Assembly (NCBI GenBank): GCA_039654915.1
Contig: CM077593.1
Coordinates: forward strand, 36,860,501 to 36,924,500
DNA: 64,000 bases
Direction: 5' to 3'
Origin: Aquilaria yunnanensis
Taxonomy: Eukaryota; Streptophyta; Magnoliopsida; Malvales; Thymelaeaceae
Position numbers and translations under genes: made by a program. Positions 32,956 to 45,481 of the stretch are shown here, piece by piece (the stretch's first letter is position 1; each line of letters starts with the position of its first letter). The notes beneath the pieces are model-generated. The model was given only the letters and a program-made list of their open reading frames with translations. It did not search any database and was not told where the DNA came from.

Positions 32956-34768
32956 TCATGCTTTTACAAACACTTTCCTTACCTCGGCTTGATCTATGAA
33001 GACCTCTGCATCCCCATCCTTGGTGGCGAATGTGACAGTCAAGTACTTCACATCAGGGCGAATGTGCAGGTTTCCTTGTGTCTGCCTTCCAAGGATGGCG
33101 TTGTACGAAGAAGAAACGTCCATGACGATAAATCTCACCATTGTGGAGGCATACAACTCAGCTGTTCCGTCGACCGAAGTTCCTTTCATCATCCGGGGGA
33201 GGTCGATCCATCCGAGGACAGGGAGTTCGGACAGTCCAACCCCGAAGGTGGGCGAGGTGACAGGCTTGAGCTCGCTGCTGGAGACGTCCAAATTCGGCAG
33301 TAAATGCGAGAATAGGACGTCAGTATTTGATCCATCATCAAGCAACACTCTCTTGACGTCCCAGTTCCCTATCCTTGCCATGATTAGCAGCGGATCGTCA
33401 TGGGGGAAGATGACGGTAGATCCGTCCTTGCGAGCCAGTTTCTTTGCTGGGCTCTCATATTCCATGACCGCAATCTCTCTGGCCTTCCGCTTTCTTTCCG
33501 AGGATGGGAGCCCCGTGGTGATGGTTTGTATCACCCCTGCAGGAGGAGGAGGGCACTTTTTCGGACTTCTGTTTCTCCGTCTGTCGGAGTCATAGTCCTC
33601 GTCTTGGGCCATTTCTTCCTCATCTTTTCTTCCTTTTGGGGAAGGTGTCCGCAGATATTTCTGAAGTTGGCCGAGTTTTATCAGCGACTCAATGTACTTC
33701 TTCAGTTGGAAGCAGTCTTCGGTGTCATGGCCGTGGTCGCGATGGAACTGGCAGAACTTCTTGACGTTTTTCTTGTTATCAGCGGTCATGGCCCTTGGCC
33801 GTCGAATTTGCATCCCCTGCCTTTCTAGTGCCATAAGGATGTTTGTCCGTGTAGTGCTCAGAGGTGTGAAGCTTTGAAGTTTGCTTCCCCGCATCCTCCG
33901 AGGTCGGCTTGCCTGTCCAGTTGGATGCCGGGCTTGCTGATTGGACTCTTCGGCGCGATTGTGACCGGACTTCGGCCCAGCCATTCTCAGCTCCTCGGCA
34001 GTCATGTGCTGTTCGGCCCTTCGGTAAAATTCTCCGAGGGTGTCTGGGGGGTCCTTTTGAGAACTCATAAAACAGCTGTGAGTCTCGCCAAAGGCCCCGT
34101 GTCATGGCGAGGATGCGTATTTCGGGCCGGAAGTCTGGGACACTTAGAGCTTCCCTGTTGAATCTTTTGACGTAGTCTCGGATAGTTTCTACGTTTCTTT
34201 GCTCTATGTCGAACATCTGAACAGGCATCTTCACAGTTGGCCGGCTTCCAATAAATTGTTGCGTGAAGGCCGTAGACAACTCCTGGAACTCAGTGATGGA
34301 TCCTGGGGGCAATGAGTTGTACCACGCAGTTGCTGGTCCCGTGAGGGTGACCTCGAAGCATTTACACATGGTAGCGTCATCAGCACCATGCATTATCATG
34401 CTGCGTCTGTACTTGGTCAGATGGGCCTGGGGATCAGTGCGGCCATCATAAATCTCCAGCCTAGGTACCCTGAAGTCACCTGGCATGGTTGCCTCAGCCA
34501 CGGTCCGGGTGAACGGGGACCCATCTTCGCAGAAGGCTCCCGTGAACCTGTCCCAGACGGGTTTGCGAGCTATCTGCTTTTCCACCCTGTCTAGCCGCGC
34601 TAGTATTCTTTCCATGAGAACTGTGGCATTAGGCTCTTCCTCTAGGAAGGGAGATTGTCGGCGCCTCTTCGGGGAGCGAGTTTGGCACTGAGGGGACAGG
34701 GACCTCGCCTCAGGCGACGAACTCCTTCGCTGTGAGACTTTCGGTCGCTTGGACCTAGTTTGTCCCAC
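32956..34768 (-). pseudogene. Element B gag and protease (frameshifted)
   Basis: Gag from about 34768: a basic N-terminus, then the capsid-like block MPGDFRVPRLEIYDG...DPQAHLTKYR...WYNSLPPGSI. A one-base shift near 34060 moves the frame; the continuation (from 34068) has a Tat-type nucleocapsid finger FCQFHRDHGHDTEDC and a protease with LLDDGSNTDVLF, where the Asp of DDGS is the catalytic one. Stop near 32956-32958. Further upstream (to about 35100) the same register continues but with a stop near 34945, so the original gag start is unclear and 34768 is only the first convenient Met. Confidence 0.85.
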
Positions 34769-35127
34769 AGGCCGTTTCCCGAGGGGTATATTCTCCGTGG
34801 ATGACTCTTCGCGCGGGTCTACGCTTCCCGAACTGCGATGAGTCGACCTCTGACTTTTCTCCAGAGGGCGTGTAGGTGAGGGAGGTCTTTGGGCCTGTGT
34901 CTGCTGTGACCATCTTCGGTCGATCTGCTATGTCATTTCGGCCACGACCGAACACTGAAACTCCCTCATAAAGCTCATAGTGATTACTAGAGGGCGGTCT
35001 TCCTCGGACGCAGAAGTCCCTGGGAGTGTTTGCTCAGCAGCCGGTTGTGTCTCAGGCGCGGACGGAGACCTCGGGAGTCCCTTGTCCTTAGAACGCCGAG
35101 TTTCAACGACGGCAATCTCAGAGTGGG

Positions 35128-35145
35128 TTCCCACAGATGGCGCCA
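35128..35145 (-). other. Element B primer binding site
   Basis: Minus strand TGGCGCCATCTGTGGGAA starts two bases after the 5' LTR. TGGCGCC openings are usual for Tat elements; I am unsure which tRNA is meant. Confidence 0.75.
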
Positions 35146-35147
35146 AA

Positions 35148-36005
35148 TGATGCCCGGGGGCTTCATCGTTTGTAGTCATGGTGACTGATGGAGGGACTCC
35201 CGGAGAGGAAGAACGCCTGGTGGCCGTTTCGCCCAAGGGAGAGTACCTGAGATGCTCAGAAAAAGTGGGTTAGGAGGTCCCCGGGGTGTTTTTCCGGGGA
35301 GGAGCCTCCGACGCCCAAGTCAGTGGTGCTGAGAGAAGGCAGAGGAAATAACACTAAGGGGTTCAGTGAACTCGCCTGGTAGTACTTTCTCAGAGTGAGG
35401 AGTCAGGATATTTGCCAACCCCCTGCCAGGGTATATTCCTTGGTATTTATAGGAGTGTCTAGCCCGTTCAGATCTTGACACGTGTACGGTCAGATGTTCC
35501 TGAATTTCTGGGCGTAGGGGGCAAGTAGCCGGTGGCAGGCTCCTTGAGCCTTGAGCCGAGACAGGCCATGATGTGACTTTGATGGCGTCGGCGTGTCAGG
35601 GCGCCGTTTGAGGCGACTTGTAGTGTCTGTGGGCGACATGTCAGAGGCTTCCTTTAATGCTCCTGCCGTACTCCCGTGGTCCCTGGGCGAGGTCGTCTTC
35701 TGGTATGGACGGTGCCTCTTCGGGAAACATGCCCTCGGTTCGGGGGTTCCCAGCTTCAGGGAGTTCCACCTTCGGAAAGATCATGTTCGGCCCGCAATAG
35801 CTGGTGCCTCTTTTCCGAAGGCGATCTGTTGACAACCTTGGGGGGCTAGTAGTATCCTCAGGTTTCCTAGCGTGCCGGGCTCGGAGCTCTTCGGCTATCT
35901 CCCGAGGTGTATGATCCCACGTTTTCTCGGGTAGCGCTAGTTTTCTTCTGGCCATTCTTGTGGCAGGGAGTTCGGCCAGATAGAGGCGATAGCCTTTGGC
36001 TATCA
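35148..36005 (-). repeat. Element B 5' LTR (858 bp)
   Basis: On + it starts TGATGCCCGGGGGCTTCATC and ends TTTGGCTATCA; followed by TSD TTATT (36006-36010). Confidence 0.95.
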
Positions 36006-37268
36006 TTATTTTTTTAAAATGGATGGCTAAACGCCCCACTTTCTTTATATATTTAATTTTTTTGCGTTTATTTACTCTATGCACTTTTTATTTTTTTAAG
36101 TGGACGGCCAAGCGCCCCACTTTTCTTTATTTATTTATGTTTATGCACTTTATTTATTTCTTTTTTATTTTAATTTTTGCACTTTAATTATTTACTTTTT
36201 TCGCATTTTATTTTTATGTGGATGGCTAAGCACCCCACCTTATTTACTTTTTTTATTTATTTACTTTTCCACAATTTATTTTTCTTTATGTGGATGATTA
36301 ACCTTATTTTACTTATTTACCATTTTTTTTATATGGCTGGCCAAAAGTCCATCTTACTTCTTTTTTTTTATTACAACCAAGCCCTCATCCTTTATTTTTT
36401 TTTTCATCTTAAACATTAATTGGAATATTAAGATTTATCCTTTTTATTTCTTCTAAATAACAAAAATTTACCTTTTATTCCATTTATTGAAAAAAAAATT
36501 TTAAAAAATTATAACCAGGTGAGCCAATAAAATCAATGGTTTTAAATAAGTTTTTTTTTTTAAATCTATGGATTAGATAATCACTTTTTAAAGAAAAAAA
36601 TTTTAAAAAAATTATTAAAAAAGAAAATAATATTTAAGATCATTAAAAATCCATATTCGGATAATTCCGTAGAAATTTATGACAAAAACTTAATAATTAA
36701 TTAAATAATTAATAATAAGTTAAAAATTAAAATTTTCATTAAATTCCATATCCGAGTGATTCGATAGGATCCATGGTTTGGAAAATATAAAATTTTTAAT
36801 AAAAATGAATAAAAATTAAGTACCAAGATTTAAAAAATCCATATTCGGATAATTCGACAGAATTTATGACATGGATTAATAATTAATTAAAATATTTAAT
36901 ATAATAAAAAAACTAAATTTTCATAAAACTCCGTATCCGGGTGATTCGATAAAATCCATGGTTCGGAAATATCAAATTTATTATAAAAAAATTATACAAA
37001 TTAATTATCAAGATTTTGAAGTCCATATTAATTTAAAAACCCACATCTGGATGATTCAGTTAAAATTTCTGGTTTTGAAAATTAACTGAAATTATTTAAA
37101 AGCAAGCAAAACAAAATTAAAATCAACTAAGGTACCAATTTTGGGCGTTAAAATAGAGTTATTTTAATGTAACCGTACTCCCGAACCTTCGAACTCTTAT
37201 AGACCATTTTTAGCTGTCCAATCGACCTAGGCGAAACCGATTGGTGGCGACTCCCAAAAACCCCCACA
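36006..37268 (+). repeat. Element C 3' LTR, right part
   Basis: Continues the AT-rich tandem repeat cut at 23796 (ACGCCCCAC units at 36030, 36110 and 36229), then an AT-rich stretch with four spaced copies of a motif like CCATATTCGGATAATTCG or TCCGGGTGATTCG (36650-37060). It ends with GGCGAAACCGATTGGTGGCG and CCCCCACA, a typical Ogre/Tat LTR end. The 3' boundary is by inference. Confidence 0.78.
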
Positions 37269-37280
37269 TTGCCACAGAGC

Positions 37281-38401
37281 CCATGGGCATTCCTTCGCCC
37301 AATGTCTTTTCTAACCATAGATATTGCAAATATCAGTTCCCAAGGTACATGGCCTCATGCCATGGAATCGTCTACACTTAGGGCATAAACCCATTTTCTT
37401 TCTCTTGAAGGGACCTTGGTTTTCAACCATCAGTCGCTTCCCGACGCTCTTTCCTAGGTTGGCTGGTCTAACCTCCACTTTTTTGCTAGGTGCCCTCAAA
37501 TCCTTAAATTCCCTTTCTAAGGCTAACGTTTTTTGAACCACTTCGTGATAACTCCTGATATCCACTGTCGCCATATATCTCCGAAGCACAGGTTTCAGAC
37601 CTTGAAAGAATTTATTGGCCTTCAACTCATCATTACTAACCATGTAAGGAGCATAAGGAATGAGTGAATTGTAACACTGCTCATACTCTCGCACAGACAT
37701 TTCTCCTTGCACTAGATTCTTAAACTGGATCCTCCTCTGATCTTGTGCAGCCTCACTAATATATTTTTGCCAGAACTTCTTCTCAAAATCTGACCATTTG
37801 AGTACCTTTTTCTTCTGCTCCGGTCGAGTACCATTGCTTTCTCTCAGCATCTCCATCACATTATCCCACCATAAACTAGCCTTCCCTCTAAAAAAGAAAG
37901 GTACTAAGGCCATCCTTTGCTCGGACTTATAACCTCCATAAGTGAAAAGTTGATTCATCCTGGATAACCAATCTTCTGCTTGATTGGGATTATCTATCTC
38001 ATCAAAACTCGGTGGGTCAATAGTCTTAAACTTTTCCAACAACCCCATTTGATGTCGGGTGTCTCCCTTCCTTGGAGCCTCCATAACCTCTATCTCCTCC
38101 TCCTCCTCTTCATGAACATGATTTCTCTATTCATGAGCCCTAGGCACTTGCTGCTACTCAGCATGCCTCTCTTAATCCTGGCATGGATCATTCTCCTCTT
38201 GGACAACTTCTCTGTCCTCATAATTTTGAAACAACTCAGTTATGATGGTAGTATGATGGTAGTCATACCCTTTGCCACCTAGGTCATAGTCTGAGTTAAC
38301 CCCTGAAGCACCTTGATATCTTATCCAGCCTTGCCACAACTGGGTCACTAGAACCTTCACCAGGTTCTCTAGCTCCTCTTGAAGCTCCTAGTGTCAACCA
38401 T
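37281..38401 (-). pseudogene. Element E gag (truncated)
   Basis: Starts MVDTRS-like at 38401 by alignment with element D, but the first third contains stops and is degenerate. From 38084 a clean frame runs FKTIDPPSFDEID...RMNQLFTYGGYKSEQRMALVPFF...LWWDNVMEML, the capsid-like retrotransposon gag domain. It continues to the knuckle region LCPKCRRFHGMRPC and ICNIYG, where the second knuckle is already mutated (D has [14 protein letters not shown]). TAG follows in frame at about 37310. The sequence is cut at about 37281 by the LTR of element C. Confidence 0.88.
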
Positions 38402-38526
38402 AGCAACCTACAACCAAAGCCCGACGACATTCCCCATATGTTGGTCAGTACTAACTATTCTAGCACATGGACTTGCCAAAACTAGATCTCAGCCTTAGCC
38501 TCTAGTATCTATGAAGTGTACTCTAA

Positions 38527-38538
38527 GCTCTGATACCA
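38527..38538 (-). other. Element E primer binding site (tRNA-iMet)
   Basis: Minus strand TGGTATCAGAGC, four bases from the LTR end. Confidence 0.92.
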
Positions 38539-38542
38539 AAAT

Positions 38543-41500
38543 TGACACGGTCATCCTTGGCCCCTACCTAGGAAGCCTGTGAGAGCTGGTCCTACGGTGG
38601 TTGCAATTGGCTAGCTGTATATGTGCGCGGATTAAAATTCCGTGATACTAGTTGATTAACCTAAAATATGCAAAATGCATGCTCTTCAAGCTTTGACTTG
38701 GATTAACAAAACTTCATAAACCATTGACTTGGCCAAAACATTTCCAAAGAAAATAAGTTCAAATAGCCAAAGCATACAAAATCAACATTTATATGAGTTT
38801 ACTACACATAACAACTGTGTGGAAGCATTCATACATAAAGTAGACTAATGCCCTCACCCAAGAGTAACCATAGAGTCTAGGACTCCTCAAAACATAGACA
38901 ATGGAGGCAACTATGTGTACAAGCCTCAACTGAGATCTTCTTGAACTAACTCCCACCTTGGATGAAAGTCTCAGTGGCGAGTTAGAAAAATCCTTGTCCA
39001 CGTGCTACTAGGCTCTACAGCCAAAGGAAGACTATAGTTAGTACTATTACTTGACCAACAAATTACCCCAAGTAAACTAGAATCATAAAGATTCTCAAGC
39101 GAAATACCTGCAATAAAAGCAAACTACTGCGATAACCCTCAGCGGTTACCCGACCCAACAACTTTAGAATTGCACAACATAACTAAGGATTGAGAATTTA
39201 AAAATTCTCAGTAAGGGTCTTCAATGTACCTGTAAGAAAATTACTAAGGACTCTATATATTAGAACATATGTAACCTACTGTGCGCTCATATAACTTGGG
39301 GGTCTAATATATGCATATACCTAGGTCTCTTGAGACCTTTCCTCATCCTAGTCCTTGAACTACAAGGCATTGCCTTGTGCTCTAACAAGCTTAGCTTGCC
39401 AGTCTAACTAGTGATAAATCACCAGTTGAACCTCTGTCGTTTATGTTGTATAGGGGCACTATGGTGGGACTATTATGGACTAGGCCATAAAGACCTTGTA
39501 TACTAAGTGCACTAAGGTTTCACCTTGTAACCATGTGGCTAATGTCACGGCTAGGTTGCCAAGGGTTCTAAACCTTTCACCCAAGCTAGTGATACCTAGT
39601 TATGATCCTTTGTAAACTAGTTTTCTTGCTTATGGTAGAAGTAACCATAAAACTTTGCAAAACTCAAGAAAACTTCTAGGTCTCGAAGGAGTTTTGAAAG
39701 TCTCAGAGTACGCCAAAATGCTTAGACTCCAAGGTACCCTAAGAACCCTCTTAGGTCCCCCCTTGACCTTCCTACCAAAACTTGAAAAATTCAGCCAATA
39801 TGCCTGTAGCGACGCGTCGCCACAGTTGTCAACAAACTGTCTATTTTGCGGTATTTGCGACGCATCGTAGGGAAATGGTATGGATTGGCAACGCGTCTCC
39901 AATCTGCGAAACCCGGAAAAATTTTCCAATTTTGCTGCTATGAACTTTCGACACTTCCCAACCATATCAAACATGCTTGGATAGCGTCCAAACTTCATAT
40001 ACATGTAAAACATGTTACATAGATCACAACCAACTATCACAAGCTAATCTATGATGCATTATAACATCATTCCAATCATCACAAACCTCATAGTCCACCA
40101 TAATCCAACTTGCCAACTAACTAATGTTATTGCTCGAACTACTTGAACTCATCAAGCAAACTCATTCCAATAACATTAATTGAACTCGAAAACACAACTC
40201 CCTTACCTCAACTCCAAGTAACAAGCAAGAATTATGCAACTTTTCGCACCAACCAAGTTCCACAAACTCCAACCTATGTTCCAAGAAAATATGGGCGCAA
40301 AACATCAAGTTACTAACTTCTAACCAAAACCCAAGCTTCCAATCAACTAATAAACATGAAATTAATCAAGTACACATTGACTACCTCGTATAAAAAATAG
40401 GGGAAGGAAGGAAATGTGCTTCCAAGCTTCAAAACCATGATTTTATGCTTGAAATGAGCTTCCAATGGTCTATATACTTATGGTGGCTCCTCTTTTCACC
40501 AAAAAATTTTGATTTTGGGCTCAATTAGATGAAGAGATGATGGTGTGAAGGATTGTTAGCACCACAAAAAAATGGGAGAATTACAAGTGTGGCATAATGG
40601 TCAAAAAGCCATTATATTATGTAATTCTCTTTATAGTGATTGAAGTGTGAGGGGTAAAAGTATAATGAACACCTCCTTAAAAGTGTTCCAAGTTGGCAAC
40701 TTGGCCCTCAAGAAAAGCCTTAAGGGTTGCTTGTTTGTCAAGCAACCTATGGACTTTTTTGTAAGGTTTTGAAAATTCGGGTACTCAATTGCAAAACTTT
40801 CATAAAAGAGCTTTGGAGAGTTATAGAAAGGATATAAATGGTATAAAAGTGCTATTGGAGGACCAAATTGCTCATGGAAGACAACTAAGGACAAAGAAAA
40901 CACAAAAAGGCATAAAGGACCTAAGTGTTCTAATGTAGGCCTTAGGATGTGTATGTCTTTGACTTAAGTCAAATGAAGCAATTTGGAGTTTTCCCACCTA
41001 GGGAGGGGCGGCTATGGCTTGTAAATGGGTCAAAAATGTTGGGCACATGTGTACCAATGAGTTTAAGACAAAGAAACCATAATTAGTGAGAAGGAAAATG
41101 ACATAAAGCAAGGTTAAGCTTTGTTTAAGTGTGTTTTGTGCCCTTAAGCTCATTTAAGGCCATGTAAGTGGCCAATTCATTTATCTCTCTCTCATTTTCG
41201 GCCTCCTCTAGCCCAAGAACATAGCCACACTTCCTCCATAACCACCACACCTTCAAACTTGCAATTGATTGAAATTGAAGGCAAAAGGAAGTAATTGGAA
41301 GCAAACTAGAGCTATTGCTCGGATACTTCAAGGATCAAGCTTGATTTTTGGCCTACCCACTTTGGTAAGGGTTCTCTTGCTCTCATGGGTTGTTTTCTAT
41401 ATTTTCAAGCAACCATGGAGCTAGGGCTAAGCTTGGTGAGGGGAGTGCACTTATTGAAGGTTTTGTGACCTGGTGTGAAATGCACAAAGATGACAGTGAA

Positions 41501-43410
41501 ATGAAGGTTTCTAGAGCCCAAAGTTAATACTAACTACTGTTAAAATCCTTCTAAGACTAAGAATTAGCTTGAGGAGAGCTGTCATAGTGATTTTTTTATG
41601 TTTATTATGTGTTTTATGGACTAACCTATGGTTTATGTTGCTGCCGCATTTCATGTGTTTGTTGGTTGTGAATGTCTGCTGCATTTGGTTGTGATTTTTA
41701 AGGCATTGTGGTTTTTTTGTTTTAGTGTTTGTGGATGTAGATTTTAATTATGGTTACATTGCCTATTGAATCCAAGTGCCACCCTTACTGAGTTTCTCAA
41801 TGAAACTTACTCCCCTCAATTTTGTCATTTCAGGTCTAGCAGAAAGATCACATTCAAACTGACATTTTTGGTTTGAGCTTTGATCTGAAATTTCAGGTAC
41901 ATGAACTTCCATGTGTCTAGTTATAATCTGAAAAGTTTCATGATTTTAGGAGCACATTTGGTATTTTTAATGGTGGTACTTATTGTGTTATGCGGCAGCT
42001 GTCCAACATCTTGTTTTGGAGTCCATTGTGTCTTAGGCACTCCTATAACCTAGGGTGCGTATTTAGCTGAGCTAAGACCATTTTATAGTGCATGTATGCA
42101 TGTACATGTAGTGTATGTAAAATGAGACAAGTATGTGAACATTTGAGTAATGTTTTGGCTATATAAGTGATGTGGTGCAAAGCTGCCTAAGTGTGAATAA
42201 TGTGCTCCTTACTTGTAAATTTTTTTTTAACCACATAGGGTTGTTAAATGCAAGAGAATATATTTCCCATGTGTAATGGACATATATGGGGTAGCCTTGG
42301 AGGGATTTTCCCTTGTGAATGAAGTGTTTGCACACTTATGAAATTTTGTATGGGCAAAATGGTCATAAAGTGACCAGAATTTTGACTCTGTACTTAAAGT
42401 TCTATATCTCCTTGTATAGAACGAATATTGGTATTAAATTTTAACCAAACCTAGAGAACATCTATAGGTTGAACTGGGATTTGGAATTTCTGAATTTGGA
42501 GTCCTGTAGCCAAAGATATGACGCTGCAAAGTTGGATAAGTTACTGTTCATTTGGTCAGAATTTTGTAACCAACTTAAAAAATCCATAACTTGGTCTATA
42601 GGTGGGCTATTGATGTAAAACAAAATTCCATTGTTTTCTCTAAGTCTCTAATTGATAATGGAGCAAATAAAACATGGGGTTACATGGCTAGAATGATACA
42701 GTTTATTAGTGGAAGTTACAGGTGCAGTGGCTGGTCACTAGAACTTAACAATATTGCCTAATGTGTGGTAGCCAAGATTAAGACTTGTCCTAGTGTTTTC
42801 CTTCTCTACTGCCATGATGTACATGAAATGTGAATATGTGTGTAATGGTTGGACCAATATGCATGTGTTTACATAGCACCTAAGAGGGCCACTTGGGTAT
42901 GCACACTAAGGGTAGTGTTTTGATGGCCTACAGGACATTACCAATCCTGGGAGTCTAAACGCACAATTTTGGCACCATAATTGGACTACCCCAAAGTGGG
43001 TAACAAGGATGAACTCGGGTTATGGCAGCCATCCCTCACTTTACCATCTTATAAACCAAGTTTAAAACCCAAGCCACCTAAGTATTAGAAATGGAACACT
43101 TAAACCCCCTTCTTTTGGTAACCTTAGTCATTCTTGGTCAATTTTTGTTTATTTCAACTAAGTATGGGTTAAAGTTAAAATTTAGGTTATAAAAACTCAT
43201 TTTAACCACTTGGGCGTCAGCCCGACTCGTCGGGATGCAAAAATTACCATTTTACCCCCAAGCCTCATTTAGCGCCTTGACCTTTTCGGATTTTAGTGAA
43301 TTTTGCTAAACTTTCCTATTCTTTCTCTGTAAACTTGAATTCAAGTTCCAAACTTGATTTAAAACACTCTAACTTCCTCGGGTATGCTTCCCACTAGGAG
43401 AGCCATAACA
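38543..43410 (-). repeat. Element E 5' LTR with nested solo LTR
   Basis: On + it starts TGACACGG and ends AGCCATAACA. Removing the nested LTR and one TSD (2457 bp) leaves about 2.4 kb, close to the 2510-bp LTR of element D, to which it aligns in many blocks (GGCTAGCTG, TACTAGTTGATTAACCTA, CTCAGTAAGGGTCTTC, CGTCGGGATGCAAA). It is a diverged family member. Confidence 0.88.
40554..43005 (+). repeat. Solo LTR in element E LTR (2452 bp)
   Basis: Bounded by TGTTAGCACC and GGGTAACA, with AGGAT duplicated at 40549-40553 and 43006-43010. Alignment of the E and D LTRs breaks precisely across this interval. The CCCTTACTGAGT block (41784 region) matches the reverse complement of the D LTR, suggesting a Tekay-like LTR in + orientation. 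No coding sequence is seen within. Confidence 0.88.
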
Positions 43411-45481
43411 CTCTATCTTTTCCTCCCTAATTTGTTCGTCCTTCTCTTTTTTAATGCCCAGTATGCCCTCCTTTGCTGAGTCAAAATAGTTCATCCATTA
43501 ATCCTCTGGAAGCTAGTCCTTGATCTTGTCCGTCTGCCATATTTGTCTTCATTATCTCTCCCTCTCACAGGATTGTTGTCTAAGGCTTTCCTTCTCCTAC
43601 ACACCTCTAGCAATGTTAGTGCAATTTCAAAAAGAATATGAAGGCTATTTTGTACATTGATTCCCTCCCTCAAGCTTCCGGTGTATAAAGAAGGCCCCCA
43701 TCGGCCTAATTTGAGTTCATCGAGCCAATTAAGTAGCCCACTACTGCCTAAAGCCTTTACTCTATATTCTACGCCAGCTCTGACCCTACTCAGCAGATAG
43801 GCCCACCACCACACAACCTATCATCCTCGCCCAAACAACCCCACCTACCAGATTTCAAGAGCCATCTTTAAGTTATTATACAAAATTCCTCTATTTCATT
43901 CTATATTTGTTTTGAACTAGTTCAATTTGTTCCTATAGAATGTATTAAGGGAAGTAAAATATATACAAATGTTTTGATGTGCATACAAATCACCACTACT
44001 TCAAGACTATTAGCCCATCAGAGTGACAAATAGAGACTGGTTTCTTTTTGTAACCGTAACTTCATCATGCCATTGATAGCACATTTTATATATATGTAGA
44101 ACAAATGTAGGATCACTCATTTGGTACCAAATCATATTGTCTACATTTTTCATATTGGTTCTATAAGGTTCAGGGAATGCGCATCATGAGAAGCTTGAGG
44201 AAATGTGAGCAACTTGGTACACCAAGTGCACCAGAGAGCCCAATCACCCATATGCTGAGGTTCTGGATGACATTGTAGTTCCAAAGGAGGCACTCACGAT
44301 GGCAAAGACATGTGATAGCATTGCAACCCGAGTCACATCATTCTTCGAAGAATAAAGTCATAGATCAGGCAATTGGAGTGTGTGTGTTGTAGGTTGGGCT
44401 AAAGGAGTGTTAGATAAGGTGATATAATGGCCATGTACATATACCATCACTATTGAGGATAAATTTTTCCAAACCCAAATAGAAGTCAGTGTGGCTAGTA
44501 AGGAAAATTCTACTTTGATGTACCCATTTTTTTGCACCTAATAGACGATGATGTATTTTGAGAGCCACATATTGTAACCCCTCTATAAATATGGATTTAA
44601 TCAAATAAGCACATATTGTGCTTTAGAGACTCTTGGACTACTAAAAAATTATTATTCATTAGTAAATCATCATATACTAGCAAGAAGATGATAAGGTTCA
44701 AAAACATACCAAACTGCTACCTAAGTACAACACAAACTCCAAGATAGTGATGCCAAATGAACAAAGAGGTTAGGAACAAGTACAACACACCATCATAATG
44801 ACCATGTAATAAAGTGAGAGGGAGCAAACTGGACAGGTGAGTAGGTTGGTGATACAGAGATAAAACAGATAAAGAGGGCCGATTGGTGAAAAAAAAAAGA
44901 GCTGGGCCGGATGGTGAGAGAGGGGGGGAAAGGTAAAGAGGCAAAAGAGAGAGAGAGAGACATAAAAAGGAAGACTAGCTAGCTAGTGAAAGAGGTAGAG
45001 AGATTAGACAAAAAAATTGGGCCCATGCATGCATTTTCAATGTTAGAGAGTGATGTGATCTTAAGAAGCACTATCATCCTCACCTTTAAGAGTCTTAGGG
45101 AGTTCAACACAAGGAGCCTAAAAATGACTCGTTTACATTATGTGGAGGTTTCTTGGATCTCAAAGTGGCATTTGTCAAAGGATCTCAAAGAGCTCAAGGC
45201 ATCAAAAGGTGCAACCCTTGGCCAACCCTTGCCCAAGCCCCAATGCACACCCGAGAGCCCCTATGAAGAGTATTTGTGTCATTAAAATCCATGGCTAAAA
45301 CAAAGGTTCTTTTCCAATTAAACATGTATATTTCCATCCAACGATGCAACATTCAGGTTTTAGGGGCTATCTATACCTAAGAGGCACTTACCTACCCAAA
45401 CACCTCTTCCACCATGCCTAATCAAAGCCTATATGGTGCTACAAACTAGTTCATTCACTATGGAGCTTTAAAGAGGTTTCT
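43411..45481. other. Unassigned sequence between elements E and D
   Basis: No gene or repeat family recognised. It has AT-rich sequence, GA-rich microsatellite-like runs around 44870-44960, and a palindromic CATGCATGCATT near 45024. The last five bases, TTTCT, are the target duplication of element D. Confidence 0.6.

Larger units (their letters stand above)
23797..36005 (-). mobile_element. Element B: complete Tat-lineage gypsy, 12.2 kb
   Basis: Two 858-bp LTRs (23797-24654 and 35148-36005) bound it, and TTATT is duplicated at 23792-23796 and 36006-36010. Read on the minus strand: 5' LTR, primer site, gag-protease, RT-RNase H-integrase, hairpin spacer, convergent plus-strand antisense gene, polypurine tract and 3' LTR. 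It is a sister of element A. The LTRs differ at roughly 28-30 positions by eye (about 3%). Stops, a gag frameshift and a solo copia LTR within RT disable it. Confidence 0.95.
14287..37268 (+). mobile_element. Element C: Tat/Ogre-like gypsy with accessory genes
   Basis: Right part of a large gypsy element. It contains the integrase C-terminus (14287-14739), a non-coding and repeat stretch, three tandem virus-like genes, a LOG-like gene, a minisatellite, polypurine tract AAAAGGGGGCAGC (21127), and a 3' LTR starting TGTTGACACCC at 21140. Without nested element B the LTR is about 3.9 kb, in the range of Ogre-like elements. The right edge is placed at CCCCCACA, 37268, where Tekay-like gag sequence of element E begins; an uncertainty of about 10 bp remains. 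The 5' part is left of the window, displaced by the copia element and element A. Confidence 0.8.
37269..43410 (-). mobile_element. Element E: Tekay-like chromovirus, 5' part
   Basis: On the minus strand: 5' LTR (38543-43410, with a nested solo LTR), tRNA-iMet primer site, and gag cut at its zinc knuckle by element C. The remaining pol should lie left of element C's missing left end. Sequence and layout match element D, with strong divergence. Confidence 0.85.

Noticed and set aside
37311..37600. Possible separate gene overlapping the E gag on the opposite strand (37324-37536)
   Set aside because: Shadow frame of the gag coding sequence.
44986..45285. 99-codon frame starting MKEVERLDKK
   Set aside because: No family resemblance, no promoter or neighbours, and within unassigned AT-rich DNA; length is compatible with chance.
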